From assembly GCA_027073495.1 (NCBI GenBank), contig JALSVQ010000192.1, positions 1 to 64,000 on the forward strand: a stretch of DNA of 64,000 nt, written 5' to 3'. The translations under genes were made by a program, and so were the position numbers. Source of the DNA: Flavobacteriaceae bacterium (GTDB lineage Bacteria; Bacteroidota; Bacteroidia; Flavobacteriales; Flavobacteriaceae). Below are positions 1-10,814 of the stretch, in pieces. The notes beneath the pieces are model-generated. The model was not told the origin of the DNA. It did not search any database and was given only the letters and a program-made list of their open reading frames with translations. Every line of letters starts with the position of its first letter. Within the stretch, counting starts at the first letter, position 1.

Positions 1-894
1 TATATTTTGGTCTTTGGTCAATAAACAACTGGTCAGTTGGTCATCACCATCAGTACCATAACTTTGTTGCCAGATTACGCTACCTTCTTTGTCCAATTGC
101 AAGACCCACCAATCATTTAAACCCATAGTATGACTGCGTTTATTACCACTCATAGGCGAATTGGAAGTTCCAGCTAGTAGCAAATTTCCTGTTGGAAGTT
201 CAATTACTTTTTGCAGTACATCACGATATTTTCCGCCATAGGTTTTTTGCCAAAGGAGCGCTCCTTCTTTATCTACTTTTAGTACCCAATAATCTAAATT
301 GCCGTAGTTTTTATCTTCTTTTAACACGGTACTTTCGTCTTGTATTAATGTATCATCGTCATAATACGTGCCATCACTAGCCGAAGTTCCTGCTATAATA
401 AAATTGCCATCTTTGGTTCTAATCACCGAATTTATATTTTCATTAGCCAAACCACCAATGGTTTTTTGCCAGGCAATAGCGCCTGTTATGGTTATTTTGA
501 CCAGCCAAATATCTTGCATCCCAATGTGTGCGCTGGTCTTGTCATTAGAAACCGCAGAATTGCTAATACCTGCAAGCAGATATCCGCCATCGTAAGTATT
601 GGTGATGCTTTTGATAATGTCTTGTTTTTCGCCACCTAGTGTTGTGACCCATTCCAAATCACCATGTTCTGATATTTTGGTAATCAAGTAGTCATAATCA
701 CCATTGTTTTTTTCAACATCACCGCTTGCATTAGATAGCGTACCACCTACCATAATAAAACCATAATCAAAGGTTGGCATCGCATCGTATAGATAATCGG
801 CGTGCTTACCACCAAAGGTTTTTTCCCATGCTATATCTTGGGCACTTATCGTTATACTTATTAAAAGAATGAGTATTTGTATTGTGTTTTTCAT
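1..894 (-). CDS. Secreted repeat-rich protein (beta-propeller-like repeats), truncated by the window edge
   Basis: Open minus frame from ATG at 894 to the window edge (absent from the ORF track because it has no stop here). N-term MKNTIQILILLISITISAQDIAWEKTFGG is a signal peptide. Recurrent units such as DYWVLKVDKEGALLWQKTYGG / DWWVLQLDKEGSVIWQQSYG / DIWLVKITITGAIAWQKTIGG. Confidence 0.8.
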   Translation of the reverse strand, partial: MKNTIQILILLISITISAQDIAWEKTFGGKHADYLYDAMPTFDYGFIMVGGTLSNASGDVEKNNGDYDYLITKISEHGDLEWVTTLGGEKQDIIKSITNTYDGGYLLAGISNSAVSNDKTSAHIGMQDIWLVKITITGAIAWQKTIGGLANENINSVIRTKDGNFIIAGTSASDGTYYDDDTLIQDESTVLKEDKNYGNLDYWVLKVDKEGALLWQKTYGGKYRDVLQKVIELPTGNLLLAGTSNSPMSGNKRSHTMGLNDWWVLQLDKEGSVIWQQSYGTDGDDQLTSCLLTKDQNI

Positions 895-904
895 AATATT
901 AATT

Positions 905-3900
905 TTAAGGTCTATAATGGTATTGGTTTTCTGATAGGATATTACCAGCTGCATCTTTTACATATTGTAACCTATTAAAATTATCGTAAAAGTAGTATTG
1001 CATATCACCTTTTGGGTCGGTAATGGTGCTTAGACCTACTAGAGGAATATGAGTATAAGTTGTGATTTCTGTATTAGGGACACTATTAACAAACTCTCTT
1101 AAACGACTTAGTCTACTTAATAAGTTATTTTCATTATCCAAACTAGCAGTTTTTATTTCATTTATTAAGATATCAGGTATAGCCTCCATTCTTATACCAT
1201 TTATTTTGGCAACTAAATAGTTGTCATTATATGCCCATATTAATGCAGTATGTCTATTGTCACCATAATGATCATTGGTATTGTCAATGGTATAATAATC
1301 TAAAATATTACCTTTCCTGTCCCTTTTATTAATTGTAGTACTCACTTCTAGTGGCTGATTTCCTTTAGCACTTGCGATGCTTTTTATAGTTACTTTATTA
1401 GGAAACCACCATCCATATTTATATTTTTTTTGTGATAATAAAACATTGTTTTTGTAGGATTCTATTTTTATAGGCTCCGAGATACGATTGGCTTGAATTA
1501 AATTCCTCATATAAGGCTCATTGCTCACTTCGGGGTCATGTGGATAATATAGTTTTGTTTTTAATGTTGCGTTATTAGAATCTATTGTTTTCATTTCTTT
1601 GATTAATGGATAATTGACATCATAACTATATATTTTTGTAGTCGTAACAGGACTGCCGTTTAAATAGCTTGTACTTGTCTCTGTAGTTACTAAATTACGT
1701 TCAATATTTAACTGGGTTTCTGCTGTAAATTTATAGGGGCCATGAGCTGGGTCAATAGAGCCTGAAACTGAATTATCATGAATTAGTGTGTAGCTATCAA
1801 ATAGCTTATAGGTATAGTTAAATGTGTTTTTTAGCACAATAGCATTAGTTTCTGATTTAATGGTTTTGCTTAATAATTTTCCGCGTTTTATATCATTGTT
1901 TGTATAGTTTTTTGATAAGTATGCACTATTATTAAATAAAAAATTCAATTTATTTAATACATTAGGCATATCATATAGGGGGAGTATATTAGTTTCATCT
2001 GTATTAGGATATTCATTTGGACTAGAATAGACATATGTTGTAGAACCATTACCAATTTCTTTTTCTATTATTTTTGAATACCCTACATAGCTCCCCGTTG
2101 TATATTCCATACCGCAAGTATATTTGTCAAAGGTGGTGAAATCTTGAAGCCAATGATTTGCCGATTCATTAAGTGTTATAGTATTTGAATTGGGATAACC
2201 AAAAGCAGGAATATTATTAATATAGCCTGTTGAATTGCCATTACTATCTGTATAGCTGTATTCAAAAACACGTTCATCACCCTGTCCATTGTTTATTTTT
2301 TGACGTTTAATCCGAGTGCCACCAGCGGTATAATCATGACCATTAAAATGAAATTTGTGTGTTTCATATTCAAAAGATGAAAAGCCACCTGTTGGATAGG
2401 TTATCTTTTTTAATGTTCCTGTAATCGAATAATCATTGGGTTCTAGTGAATAACCTGGGATTTCTCGTGAAGCACTAACATCAAGCCTTCTAAAGGGTAG
2501 AATAGAATATTTACCTTTATTGGGGTGGAAATATAATTTTGGACTTGGACCCATACCGAAATAACCCATAAAAGAATAGGTTTCGCCATTATTATTAAAG
2601 TAGCCTAAATAATCTCTTTGTAAGGAAGTTCTTCGTGGCAAAGGATTGTCATAATTATAATCAAACAAATATTTTTCTTCTTCCCCACTGTTATTATTTT
2701 CTATAAAACTCACTTCATCTAATTTCAAACGCTTACAATCTGGAGCATCACAACCGTCATTAACATTGAAATAACTGTACTTTAAAATCACTCTTTTGAT
2801 TATTGCATTGAACTTGTTTTTTATGACCACCTCTGTCAATGCTTTTTCACCTAAATAATCCAAACGATTTAAATTATAATGAAATTCAACAGTGCCGCCA
2901 TCCCAAGTGATGTTGGTTATTCTATTCAATCTTGGATACTTTGTTAATAATTCATTGGAATGATAGAACTTTGCTGGCTCAACAAAAAATGTGCCTTCAG
3001 GTTGATATGCAGCATGAATGTATTTTGTATTTTGCGAATTATAGTAATAATCATCATATATATCTTGGCGTGTTCCCGTGTAATTATATAGATGTTCAAT
3101 ATCCGATTTTGAATATTGCTCATAATTAAAAGTCACATTTTGGTAAGATAAAGGGCTTGTTATTTTTTCTAAATGCCAAGTTGTTATTCTAGAATTATAG
3201 TGGTCTATAAAAGAACCTGATATTGGTGATTTCCAAGTTTCAACAGCATCTTTTTTATTAAAAACATATTGAAACCCATTGTTATTTAAAGTAAATGTAT
3301 TAAAATCAAAAAATCTGTTTTTAGTCAAATTATGGTACGTTGTTAATCCTTGACTCATATCTGCTGGATCCATTATATTGTCATCGCCTACGTGAGTAGG
3401 ATAATATTCATAAGGGTCTCCATTCTCATGGAAACCAAAACGATTTATTTCTATATTAGATCGCGATATGGAATTTTCTAATTTCACATTAGAATGATTT
3501 ACAAATACTGCGTGATATCGTCTTTGTGTAAATAGTGTATTATAATCACTTTCATTAGTATCTTGTAAAAAGAATCGTGCATTCAAACCAGGAGCAACAG
3601 CATTGTACAAATCAGGAGAACTATCAATGCTAACCTCTTTAGAATTTGGTCCATTACCAAAAGGGTATGTTATAGAATGTATAAAAGAGGAACTACCAAT
3701 ATTATAAAAATATGGTGCGTTTTTACGATGATAACCTATGCTACTCATTGACATATCTAAAATACCTTGCCCTAATTCCACATCATCAGGCTCACCTATT
3801 GTTTGAGCACGAACACTATCATCTTCAATGCCTTTTATTATCTTTGAAATGTTTCCTCCTGCATTTAAGCTCCAGCCCAGTCCAACATTTGAAGCAACTT

Positions 3901-4168
3901 CATCTACTTTTACACCACCAGAGTTATAGGATAATGAGATTGGTATTTTTAAACCATCAAGCGTAATTTCATAGATTGGAACAGTTACATTTACTTTTCC
4001 TGTATAGAGGTTTACAGGTAAAAAATGTTGTTTTTGGAATGCATTAACACTTGGAGCCGTCAACATATCATTTTTTGGTATTGTGCTGGGTATAGTTGGA
4101 AGTTCTACTTGAGCTAGCACATTTAAATAAAAAAAAGATGTGATAATAATTAAGAATTTTCTTTTCAT
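905..4168 (-). CDS. RHS/YD-repeat-like secreted protein
   Basis: 1087 aa with signal peptide (MKRKFLIIITSFFYLNVLAQ). N-terminal VNLYTGKVNVTVPIYEI...ISLSYNSGGVKVDEVASNVGLGWSLNAGG, typical of Bacteroidota RHS-like proteins. C-term YYFYDNFNRLQYVKDAAGNILSENQYHYRP is a YD repeat. Confidence 0.85.
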   Translation of the reverse strand: MKRKFLIIITSFFYLNVLAQVELPTIPSTIPKNDMLTAPSVNAFQKQHFLPVNLYTGKVNVTVPIYEITLDGLKIPISLSYNSGGVKVDEVASNVGLGWSLNAGGNISKIIKGIEDDSVRAQTIGEPDDVELGQGILDMSMSSIGYHRKNAPYFYNIGSSSFIHSITYPFGNGPNSKEVSIDSSPDLYNAVAPGLNARFFLQDTNESDYNTLFTQRRYHAVFVNHSNVKLENSISRSNIEINRFGFHENGDPYEYYPTHVGDDNIMDPADMSQGLTTYHNLTKNRFFDFNTFTLNNNGFQYVFNKKDAVETWKSPISGSFIDHYNSRITTWHLEKITSPLSYQNVTFNYEQYSKSDIEHLYNYTGTRQDIYDDYYYNSQNTKYIHAAYQPEGTFFVEPAKFYHSNELLTKYPRLNRITNITWDGGTVEFHYNLNRLDYLGEKALTEVVIKNKFNAIIKRVILKYSYFNVNDGCDAPDCKRLKLDEVSFIENNNSGEEEKYLFDYNYDNPLPRRTSLQRDYLGYFNNNGETYSFMGYFGMGPSPKLYFHPNKGKYSILPFRRLDVSASREIPGYSLEPNDYSITGTLKKITYPTGGFSSFEYETHKFHFNGHDYTAGGTRIKRQKINNGQGDERVFEYSYTDSNGNSTGYINNIPAFGYPNSNTITLNESANHWLQDFTTFDKYTCGMEYTTGSYVGYSKIIEKEIGNGSTTYVYSSPNEYPNTDETNILPLYDMPNVLNKLNFLFNNSAYLSKNYTNNDIKRGKLLSKTIKSETNAIVLKNTFNYTYKLFDSYTLIHDNSVSGSIDPAHGPYKFTAETQLNIERNLVTTETSTSYLNGSPVTTTKIYSYDVNYPLIKEMKTIDSNNATLKTKLYYPHDPEVSNEPYMRNLIQANRISEPIKIESYKNNVLLSQKKYKYGWWFPNKVTIKSIASAKGNQPLEVSTTINKRDRKGNILDYYTIDNTNDHYGDNRHTALIWAYNDNYLVAKINGIRMEAIPDILINEIKTASLDNENNLLSRLSRLREFVNSVPNTEITTYTHIPLVGLSTITDPKGDMQYYFYDNFNRLQYVKDAAGNILSENQYHYRP

Positions 4169-4637
4169 GTTGCTTTATTAAAATTTGTATTTATAACCGT
4201 TCGCGGTATAGTATATTTTTTTAATATATAACAAATATATAGTATTATTTTATTGTTAAGTAACTAAACATTAATTTATTAGATAGTTAAATTATTGATA
4301 ATCATATATATATATATATATAGCATTTTATACTAATATATCTATTAAAAAAGCCTTATAAAAAAACAGTTTTTATTGCTTTTATACTTACTAGTTCCAC
4401 TACTACTTCATTTGTTACCCATTAAAAATGATTATTTTTAAACTGGAAGTATAAATAAATTGAAAAACCTGCCACTTGATAGCTGCTTGACTATTTAATA
4501 TGTTGATTGTATGGACTTGTTTTTTTAATTTTCTACTACGCATCAAGAATATAATGCCTTCATTAAGAAATAATATAATTAGAAAGTTGTTGTTTATAAC
4601 TATATTTTTTTCTATTAAAAACAAATAACTATTTACG

Positions 4638-4645
4638 TATTTTTG
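4638..4645 (+). promoter_or_regulatory. TAnnTTTG -7 box of pcrA, 4 nt before the ATG
   Basis: TATTTTTG-cttt-ATG(4650). Confidence 0.6.
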
Positions 4646-4649
4646 CTTT

Positions 4650-6968
4650 ATGGATAACGAAGCATTATTAGCACAACTCAACGAACCCCAACGCGAAGCG
4701 GTATTGCACAAAGATGGTCCCATGCTTATTATAGCAGGTGCTGGTTCAGGGAAAACGCGTGTGCTGACACTACGTATTGCACGCCTTGTTCAGTTGGGTG
4801 TTGATCCTTTTAATATTCTTTCGCTTACCTTTACCAATAAAGCTGCACGTGAGATGAAAGCGCGTATTGCTAATTATGTAGGAAACTCTGAAGCCAAGAA
4901 CCTATGGATGGGAACGTTTCACTCTGTTTTTGCCAAAATACTGCGTATTGAAGGTGATAAGCTGGGTTTTCCAAGTAATTATACTATCTATGATTCTCAA
5001 GACTCGCAACGCCTTATCACGAGTATCATCAAAGAGATGAAACTGGATAAAGAGGTTTATAAAACCAAGCAAGTACTCAATCGTATATCATCCTATAAAA
5101 ATAGTTTGATAACTGTACACGCTTATAAAAATGACTATGAACTTCAAGAAGCAGACGCTATGGCAAAACGTCCAAGAATGGGCGCTATTTACCAAGCTTA
5201 CGTTGACCGTTGTTTTAGAGCTGGTGCTATGGATTTTGATGATTTGCTATTGCGTACCAATGAGCTGTTAACGCGTTTTCCAAAAGTATTGGCAAAATAC
5301 CAAGATCGTTTTCGTTATATTTTGGTTGATGAGTATCAAGACACCAATCATTCACAGTACTTGATAGTTCGTGCTTTGGCAGATCGTTTTCAAAACATCT
5401 GTGTAGTAGGTGATGATTCGCAGAGTATTTATGCTTTTCGAGGCGCTAATATTTCTAATATTTTGAATTTTCAACGTGATTATAGTGATGTGGCTACTTT
5501 TAAATTGGAACAAAATTACCGTTCTACTAAAAACATTGTTGAAGCTGCAAATTCCGTTATTGCTAATAATAAAACCAAGCTCGAAAAAGTTATTTGGACA
5601 TCTAATGACGCAGGTGAAAAGATAAAAGTAGCACGAACCACAACCGATGCAGAAGAAGGGCGTTTTGTGATCAGTCAAATCTTTGAAACCAAAATGCAAA
5701 ATCAATTAATGAATAGCGATTTTGCAATACTATATCGTACCAATGCACAGTCACGTGCTATGGAAGATGCCTTGAGAAAAAAAGATATTCCATATCGTAT
5801 TTATGGTGGATTATCTTTCTACCAGCGTAAAGAGATAAAAGATGTATTGGCTTACTTACGTTTGATTATTAACCCAAAGGATGAAGAAGCGCTTAAGCGT
5901 GTGATTAACTATCCTGCACGAGGAATAGGTCAAACAACTTTAGCCCGTTTGATAGTTGCTGCAAATGAATATAACGTGAGTATTTTTGATGTGCTGACCA
6001 AAATTAATGCTATTGATTTAAAGATCAATGCAGGAACACGAAATAAAATTCAGAATTTTGTAACCTTAATAAAAAGTTTTCAAGTTTTAGATCAAAAAAT
6101 GAATGCTTTTGAGCTCACAGAACATGTGATAAAAAATACAGGACTGTTTGTAGAACTCAAAAAAGATGCTACTCCAGAAGGAATAGGGAAAATGCAAAAT
6201 GTAGAAGAATTGCTCAACGGGCTGAAAGATTTTGTAGTAGGACAAGAAGAAATACCTGAAATGCAAGGTAAACTAAGTGAGTTTATGGAAGATGTGGCGT
6301 TAGCTACAGACCTTGATAAAGATACAGGCGATGATGACCGTGTTTCTTTAATGACCATTCACCTTTCCAAGGGTTTGGAGTTTCCTTATGTGTATATTGT
6401 AGGAATGGAAGAGGATCTTTTTCCGAGTGCTATGAGTATGAATACGCGTGAAGACTTGGAAGAAGAACGTCGTTTGTTTTATGTGGCATTAACACGAGCC
6501 GAAAAACAAGCCACGCTGACTTACACCATGTCGCGGTATCGTTGGGGAAAATTAGTCGATGCTGAGCCGAGCCGTTTTATAGAAGAAATATCTGAAGAAT
6601 ATTTAGAATATCTTACACCAAAAGAGCAGGGGAGATACAACCCAATGCTGGATGCTTCGTTGTTTGGAGAAGTCGATAAATCTAAGTTTAGATTGAAGAA
6701 ACCTGTGAGTAGCAAACCACCTACTTTTTCAAGTCTTCAAGGGCGAAAACTACGCAAAATAAAGCCTGCAAATAGTGCGGCTACCTCTAAAACCAATCTA
6801 TTTGACGCAAGCCTTATTGCTGGGAGTAAAGTGCGCCATGCGCGCTTTGGTCTGGGTACTGTACTGAAAATAACAGGAAATGGTGCTGACAAAAAAGCAG
6901 AAATTCAATTTGAAAAAGGCGGTATCAAAAACCTTTTATTGCGCTTTGCAAAGTTGGAGGTGATTTAG
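4650..6968 (+). CDS. pcrA: UvrD/PcrA-family ATP-dependent DNA helicase
   Basis: 772 aa; Walker A AGAGSGKTRVL, LVDEYQDTN, QNYRST, VSLMTIHLSKGLEFPYV, VALTRAEK motifs. Confidence 0.95.
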   Translation: MDNEALLAQLNEPQREAVLHKDGPMLIIAGAGSGKTRVLTLRIARLVQLGVDPFNILSLTFTNKAAREMKARIANYVGNSEAKNLWMGTFHSVFAKILRIEGDKLGFPSNYTIYDSQDSQRLITSIIKEMKLDKEVYKTKQVLNRISSYKNSLITVHAYKNDYELQEADAMAKRPRMGAIYQAYVDRCFRAGAMDFDDLLLRTNELLTRFPKVLAKYQDRFRYILVDEYQDTNHSQYLIVRALADRFQNICVVGDDSQSIYAFRGANISNILNFQRDYSDVATFKLEQNYRSTKNIVEAANSVIANNKTKLEKVIWTSNDAGEKIKVARTTTDAEEGRFVISQIFETKMQNQLMNSDFAILYRTNAQSRAMEDALRKKDIPYRIYGGLSFYQRKEIKDVLAYLRLIINPKDEEALKRVINYPARGIGQTTLARLIVAANEYNVSIFDVLTKINAIDLKINAGTRNKIQNFVTLIKSFQVLDQKMNAFELTEHVIKNTGLFVELKKDATPEGIGKMQNVEELLNGLKDFVVGQEEIPEMQGKLSEFMEDVALATDLDKDTGDDDRVSLMTIHLSKGLEFPYVYIVGMEEDLFPSAMSMNTREDLEEERRLFYVALTRAEKQATLTYTMSRYRWGKLVDAEPSRFIEEISEEYLEYLTPKEQGRYNPMLDASLFGEVDKSKFRLKKPVSSKPPTFSSLQGRKLRKIKPANSAATSKTNLFDASLIAGSKVRHARFGLGTVLKITGNGADKKAEIQFEKGGIKNLLLRFAKLEVI

Positions 6969-7132
6969 TTGATGAAATAATTTTACTATTATTTATTCCT
7001 TTGTAAATAGTTCCGCTAATGATTCTCCTTGTCTTAAAACTCGGTCTATATAAAATCACAAACTAAAAACTATGTAAAATTAATATAATTGTAAGCTGCA
7101 AACAAAAAAATGATATTTTGTAGCGTTATTTG

Positions 7133-7906
7133 CTAAAAAATTTGATTTAAAACTCCCGCTAAACGCACACCTCCTTTTTGAAGTTGTTGTTTTACAGTTC
7201 CGATATATTTATAGGAGTAATTATAACTTAGTTTTTCTCCTTTCTGAACAGTAGCATAGATTTCATCAGTAATGACTCTGTTTTCTATAGCCCAATCTAG
7301 GGGAGTTCCTGCTTGCATAGCCGCAATCTGTTTTTTACTGAGTGGACGGTCAGCATTTGCTGCTAGTTCGGTATAGCTCATATTCCACGTTGCTATCATA
7401 TCAATATCCCAAACGTGATGAATATTAGTATTTTTTCCATGCCAAAGCACTTGTATGGTATTTCCTCCTTTGTCTTTTTTGTGTCCAATATGCAGCGGTT
7501 GGTGCAAATCGCCAATAAGGTGAACGAGCATTTTTAGATAGAATACTTTATCTTTTTTACTAGTGGCTTTACTTTTAAGCACTATAATACAAGAGTCTAT
7601 TCCTGTGATAATGTCTCCTTTTGGGTTTTTTGGAGCGCTAGCATAACTACCGCCTTTAGGGTAATTGACATAATGCCAAGCACTAAATTTTCTATAATTT
7701 TTATCTGATTTTATTTCATCTGCATAGGTAGCTATTTCGGCAAGGCTTGCACCATCTAATATTTTGGCAATGGCTTTGCGTGTTTTTCGCTTTAAATAGT
7801 GTTCTGCTATTGCTCCTGTAGTACGATGCCCTGTTGGACCCCAAGAGATTAATATACTTATAGTAAATACAAGGAGAAAACGACGAAATAATTTAGATTG
7901 AGACAT
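7133..7906 (-). CDS. S1/P1 nuclease family protein
   Basis: 257 aa; WGPTGHRTTGAIAEHYL, HLIGDLHQPLHIGHKKDKGGNTIQV, HHVWDIDMI zinc ligand motifs. Confidence 0.9.
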   Translation of the reverse strand: MSQSKLFRRFLLVFTISILISWGPTGHRTTGAIAEHYLKRKTRKAIAKILDGASLAEIATYADEIKSDKNYRKFSAWHYVNYPKGGSYASAPKNPKGDIITGIDSCIIVLKSKATSKKDKVFYLKMLVHLIGDLHQPLHIGHKKDKGGNTIQVLWHGKNTNIHHVWDIDMIATWNMSYTELAANADRPLSKKQIAAMQAGTPLDWAIENRVITDEIYATVQKGEKLSYNYSYKYIGTVKQQLQKGGVRLAGVLNQIF

Positions 7907-7908
7907 TA

Positions 7909-8523
7909 TTAAAATTTAAAATTTATTGAAAAAATCAGTTGATTTACGCGGTTATCAATATTACTATTGATATAGTTTGGGTCTGCAATATTGTTATTGT
8001 CTAGAAAAGTAACTTCATTGGCTTTTAAACTGCGTTCGTAGCGTGCATCAATACCAATAGAGCCAAATTGAAGACCAACACCAAACTGTAAGCCCAAAGT
8101 AAAATCATCATATTGGAGTTGTGAATAATCAACATCTTGTATAGCAATATTTGTAATATATTGAAAAGCAGGACCTCCGAAGAGTGTCAATGGCCCAGCT
8201 ATTTTTTTACCAACCAAAACAGGAACATCTATTTTTGATGTAGTAATGGCTGCCGTATTCGTGGTATTCCATGTGTAGCCACTTTTTATTTGTGTATAAA
8301 CAGCTTCTGGTCTTACAAAAAAACTATCGCCTATCTGAAGATATACTCCGGCGTGATAACCTGTTTTTCCAGACGATCCTGCTAAAACATCTTCTCCAGA
8401 AGTTTTTAGTTCTGCAAAATCTCCAGTTGAATTATAATTGACTCCACCTGTGAAACCAAACTGTGTTTGCGCTTGTATTTGAATACTAACTAATACGATG
8501 AGTACTACTAAAATCTTTTTCAT
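7909..8523 (-). CDS. Outer membrane beta-barrel protein (PorT-like)
   Basis: Signal peptide MKKILVVLIVLVSIQIQAQ; QFGFTGGVNYNS...GYHAGVYLQIGDSFFVRPEAVYTQ; terminal aromatic. Confidence 0.8.
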   Translation of the reverse strand: MKKILVVLIVLVSIQIQAQTQFGFTGGVNYNSTGDFAELKTSGEDVLAGSSGKTGYHAGVYLQIGDSFFVRPEAVYTQIKSGYTWNTTNTAAITTSKIDVPVLVGKKIAGPLTLFGGPAFQYITNIAIQDVDYSQLQYDDFTLGLQFGVGLQFGSIGIDARYERSLKANEVTFLDNNNIADPNYINSNIDNRVNQLIFSINFKF

Positions 8524-8526
8524 AAT

Positions 8527-9480
8527 TTATTTTCTTTTTAGAACTTCTTTTACAGCTATAACGATATCAGTATCTTTTATATTGTATTTTTGCATTAACT
8601 GCTCTGGAGTTCCAGATTCACCAAAGGTGTCATTTACAGCCACAAACTCTTGTGGAGTAGGGCTTGTAGTAGCCAGTTCTCTAGCAATACTTTCGCCAAG
8701 TCCACCAAGTTTATTGTGTTCTTCGCAAGTAACAATGCATCCTGTTTTTTGAACTGATTTTAGTATAGCAGGTACATCAAGCGGTTTGATAGTATGTATA
8801 TTTATGACTTCTGCGCTAATACCTTCTTTATCTAAAGTTTTTGCAGCCTCTAGTGCTTCCCAAACCATATGCCCTGTGGCAACTATAGTTACATCTTTAC
8901 CTTCTTGGAAAGTTACTGCTTTACCAATTTCAAATTTCTGATTGGCAGGAGTGAATACTGGTATTTTTGGTCTTCCAAAACGCAAGTAAACAGGACCTTT
9001 ATATTCAGCAATAGCTAATGTTGCAGCCTTGGTCTGATTGTAATCACAAGGGTTAATGACCACCATTCCGGGGAGCATTTTCATCATACCAATATCTTCT
9101 AAGGTTTGATGTGTAGCACCATCTTCTCCAAGTGTTAGTCCTGCGTGCGAAGCACATATTTTAACATTTTTTCCTGAATACGCTATGGCTTGACGTATTT
9201 GATCGTAAACACGAGCTGTTGAGAAATTGGCAAAAGTTCCTGTAAATGGTATTTTACCTCCAATGGTAAGTCCTGCAGCAACGCCCATCATATTGGCTTC
9301 TGCAATTCCCATTTGAAAAAAGCGTTCTGGATGATTCTTTTTGAAATCACCCATTTTTAATGAACCTGTAAGGTCAGCGGTAAGTGCCACTACGTTTTCA
9401 TTGGTTTTTCCGAGTTGAGTTAAGGCATCGCCAAAACCAGAACGCGTGTCTTTTTTTTCGGTATATGTATATGTTTTCAT
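8527..9480 (-). CDS. Transketolase C-terminal subunit
   Basis: 317 aa; TRSGFGDALTQLGKTNENVVALTADLTGS..., pyrimidine-binding and C-terminal transketolase domains. Confidence 0.9.
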   Translation of the reverse strand: MKTYTYTEKKDTRSGFGDALTQLGKTNENVVALTADLTGSLKMGDFKKNHPERFFQMGIAEANMMGVAAGLTIGGKIPFTGTFANFSTARVYDQIRQAIAYSGKNVKICASHAGLTLGEDGATHQTLEDIGMMKMLPGMVVINPCDYNQTKAATLAIAEYKGPVYLRFGRPKIPVFTPANQKFEIGKAVTFQEGKDVTIVATGHMVWEALEAAKTLDKEGISAEVINIHTIKPLDVPAILKSVQKTGCIVTCEEHNKLGGLGESIARELATTSPTPQEFVAVNDTFGESGTPEQLMQKYNIKDTDIVIAVKEVLKRK

Positions 9481-9487
9481 CTGCTTT

Positions 9488-10336
9488 CTAATAATCGTTT
9501 AATGTTTCTGGATTTTGTGCTAATGCAGCTTCCAATTGTTCATCTGATGGTGCTTTTCCATGCCACGCATGTGTTCCCATCATAAAGTCAATGCCATTTC
9601 CCATTTGCGTATGCATAATAATACAGACAGGCTTTCCTTTTCCTGTTTTTACTTTGGCTTGAGTCAAACCTTCTAAAACAGATGCGATATCATTTCCTTT
9701 TGTTACTTCTATAACATCCCAACCAAATGCAGTGAACTTAGCTTTCAAATCGCCCATAGGAAGTACTTCGTCTAAGTCGCCATCTATTTGTTTGTGATTG
9801 TAGTCTATAGTTGCAATAAGATTATCTACTTTGTTTCCTGCGGCATAAAGTATCGCTTCCCAATTTTGTCCTTCTTGCAGTTCGCCATCTCCACTTAATG
9901 TGTAAACGAGATGCGAATCACTATTCATTTTTTTGGCTAAAGCAGCTCCAATTGCTACACTTAACCCTTGACCTAATGAACCCGAAGCAATACGAATGCC
10001 TGGAAGTCCCTCGTGTGTGGTTGGATGACCTTGCAATCTTGAATTGAGCAATCTAAATGTATTCAATTCTTCTACAGGAAAATAGCCACTACGAGCCAAA
10101 ATACTATAATATACAGGAGAAATATGACCGTTTGACAAAAAGAATAGGTCTTCATTGTTTCCATCCATAGTAAAATGCTTCGGATTGTAGTCCATTACTT
10201 CTTGAAAAAGACTTGCAAAAAACTCCACTGTTCCTAGTGATCCTCCAGGATGTCCTGACTGTACTTTATGTACCATGCGTACAATATCACGGCGCATTTG
10301 GATGCTTAATTGTTCTAAATTCTTAATTTTTGTCAT
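9488..10336 (-). CDS. Transketolase N-terminal subunit
   Basis: TPP domain GHPGGSLGTVEFFASLF, SGDGELQEGQNWEA. The ORF-track start (10396) is trimmed to MTKIKNLEQ at 10336; the longer start runs into the upstream terminator region. Confidence 0.88.
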   Translation of the reverse strand: MTKIKNLEQLSIQMRRDIVRMVHKVQSGHPGGSLGTVEFFASLFQEVMDYNPKHFTMDGNNEDLFFLSNGHISPVYYSILARSGYFPVEELNTFRLLNSRLQGHPTTHEGLPGIRIASGSLGQGLSVAIGAALAKKMNSDSHLVYTLSGDGELQEGQNWEAILYAAGNKVDNLIATIDYNHKQIDGDLDEVLPMGDLKAKFTAFGWDVIEVTKGNDIASVLEGLTQAKVKTGKGKPVCIIMHTQMGNGIDFMMGTHAWHGKAPSDEQLEAALAQNPETLNDY

Positions 10337-10402
10337 AAATATTCTATTTGTTACAAAAGTACTTAAAAAAAATGTAGTTCTATTTATTAATTGCACAAAA
10401 AA

Positions 10403-10426
10403 AAGCCCAACTTATAAGTTGGGCTT
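10403..10426 (-). terminator. Rho-independent terminator of the 10452-10814 gene
   Basis: Palindrome aagcccaacttataagttgggctt followed by a T-run on the minus strand. Confidence 0.8.
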
Positions 10427-10451
10427 CCTCAATATATAAGTATTGATTAGT

Positions 10452-10814
10452 CTATTTTTGAGCTTTCAAATATTTTTTGAATTGCTTTTTTGAAAGAATC
10501 TCTTTCAGTTTTCCTTGGTAATTCATTTTGTCTTTAACAGCAGCTGTAATTGTAGCGATATCTGCTGGAGCAAATGATTCTTTTCCATCCATTTCTGCTA
10601 CAACCAATTGTTTTTGGATAGCGTAACCAACTACATTGTTCCACTTAGCTAGTTTAGTAGTTTGTTCTTCATCAAGTTTAACGGTACTTGCTATTTGTTT
10701 TGTTGCTGTTTTGATAAATCCTTTAACATCAAATGTTTCTGAAGTTACTTTTGCAGTTTGTGCTTGTAATGCAAATGTCAATATTAATGCAAAAACGGTG
10801 ATAATTCTTTTCAT
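10452..10814 (-). CDS. Small secreted hypothetical protein
   Basis: MKRIITVFALILTFALQAQ signal peptide; the track start 10850 is probably 12 codons too early. Confidence 0.65.
   Translation of the reverse strand: MKRIITVFALILTFALQAQTAKVTSETFDVKGFIKTATKQIASTVKLDEEQTTKLAKWNNVVGYAIQKQLVVAEMDGKESFAPADIATITAAVKDKMNYQGKLKEILSKKQFKKYLKAQK

Noticed and set aside
4304-4321. (TA)n microsatellite-like tract
   Set aside because: Short simple repeat in an AT-rich intergenic region; expected by composition.
4415-4723. 102-aa minus ORF overlapping the pcrA start
   Set aside because: Overlaps the strongly supported pcrA promoter and N-terminus; low-complexity translation with no recognisable domain.
8527-10336. 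Split transketolase as a possible frameshift or broken gene
   Set aside because: Two complete subunits in the usual N-then-C order with a short intergenic gap; separate subunits are common in many bacteria.
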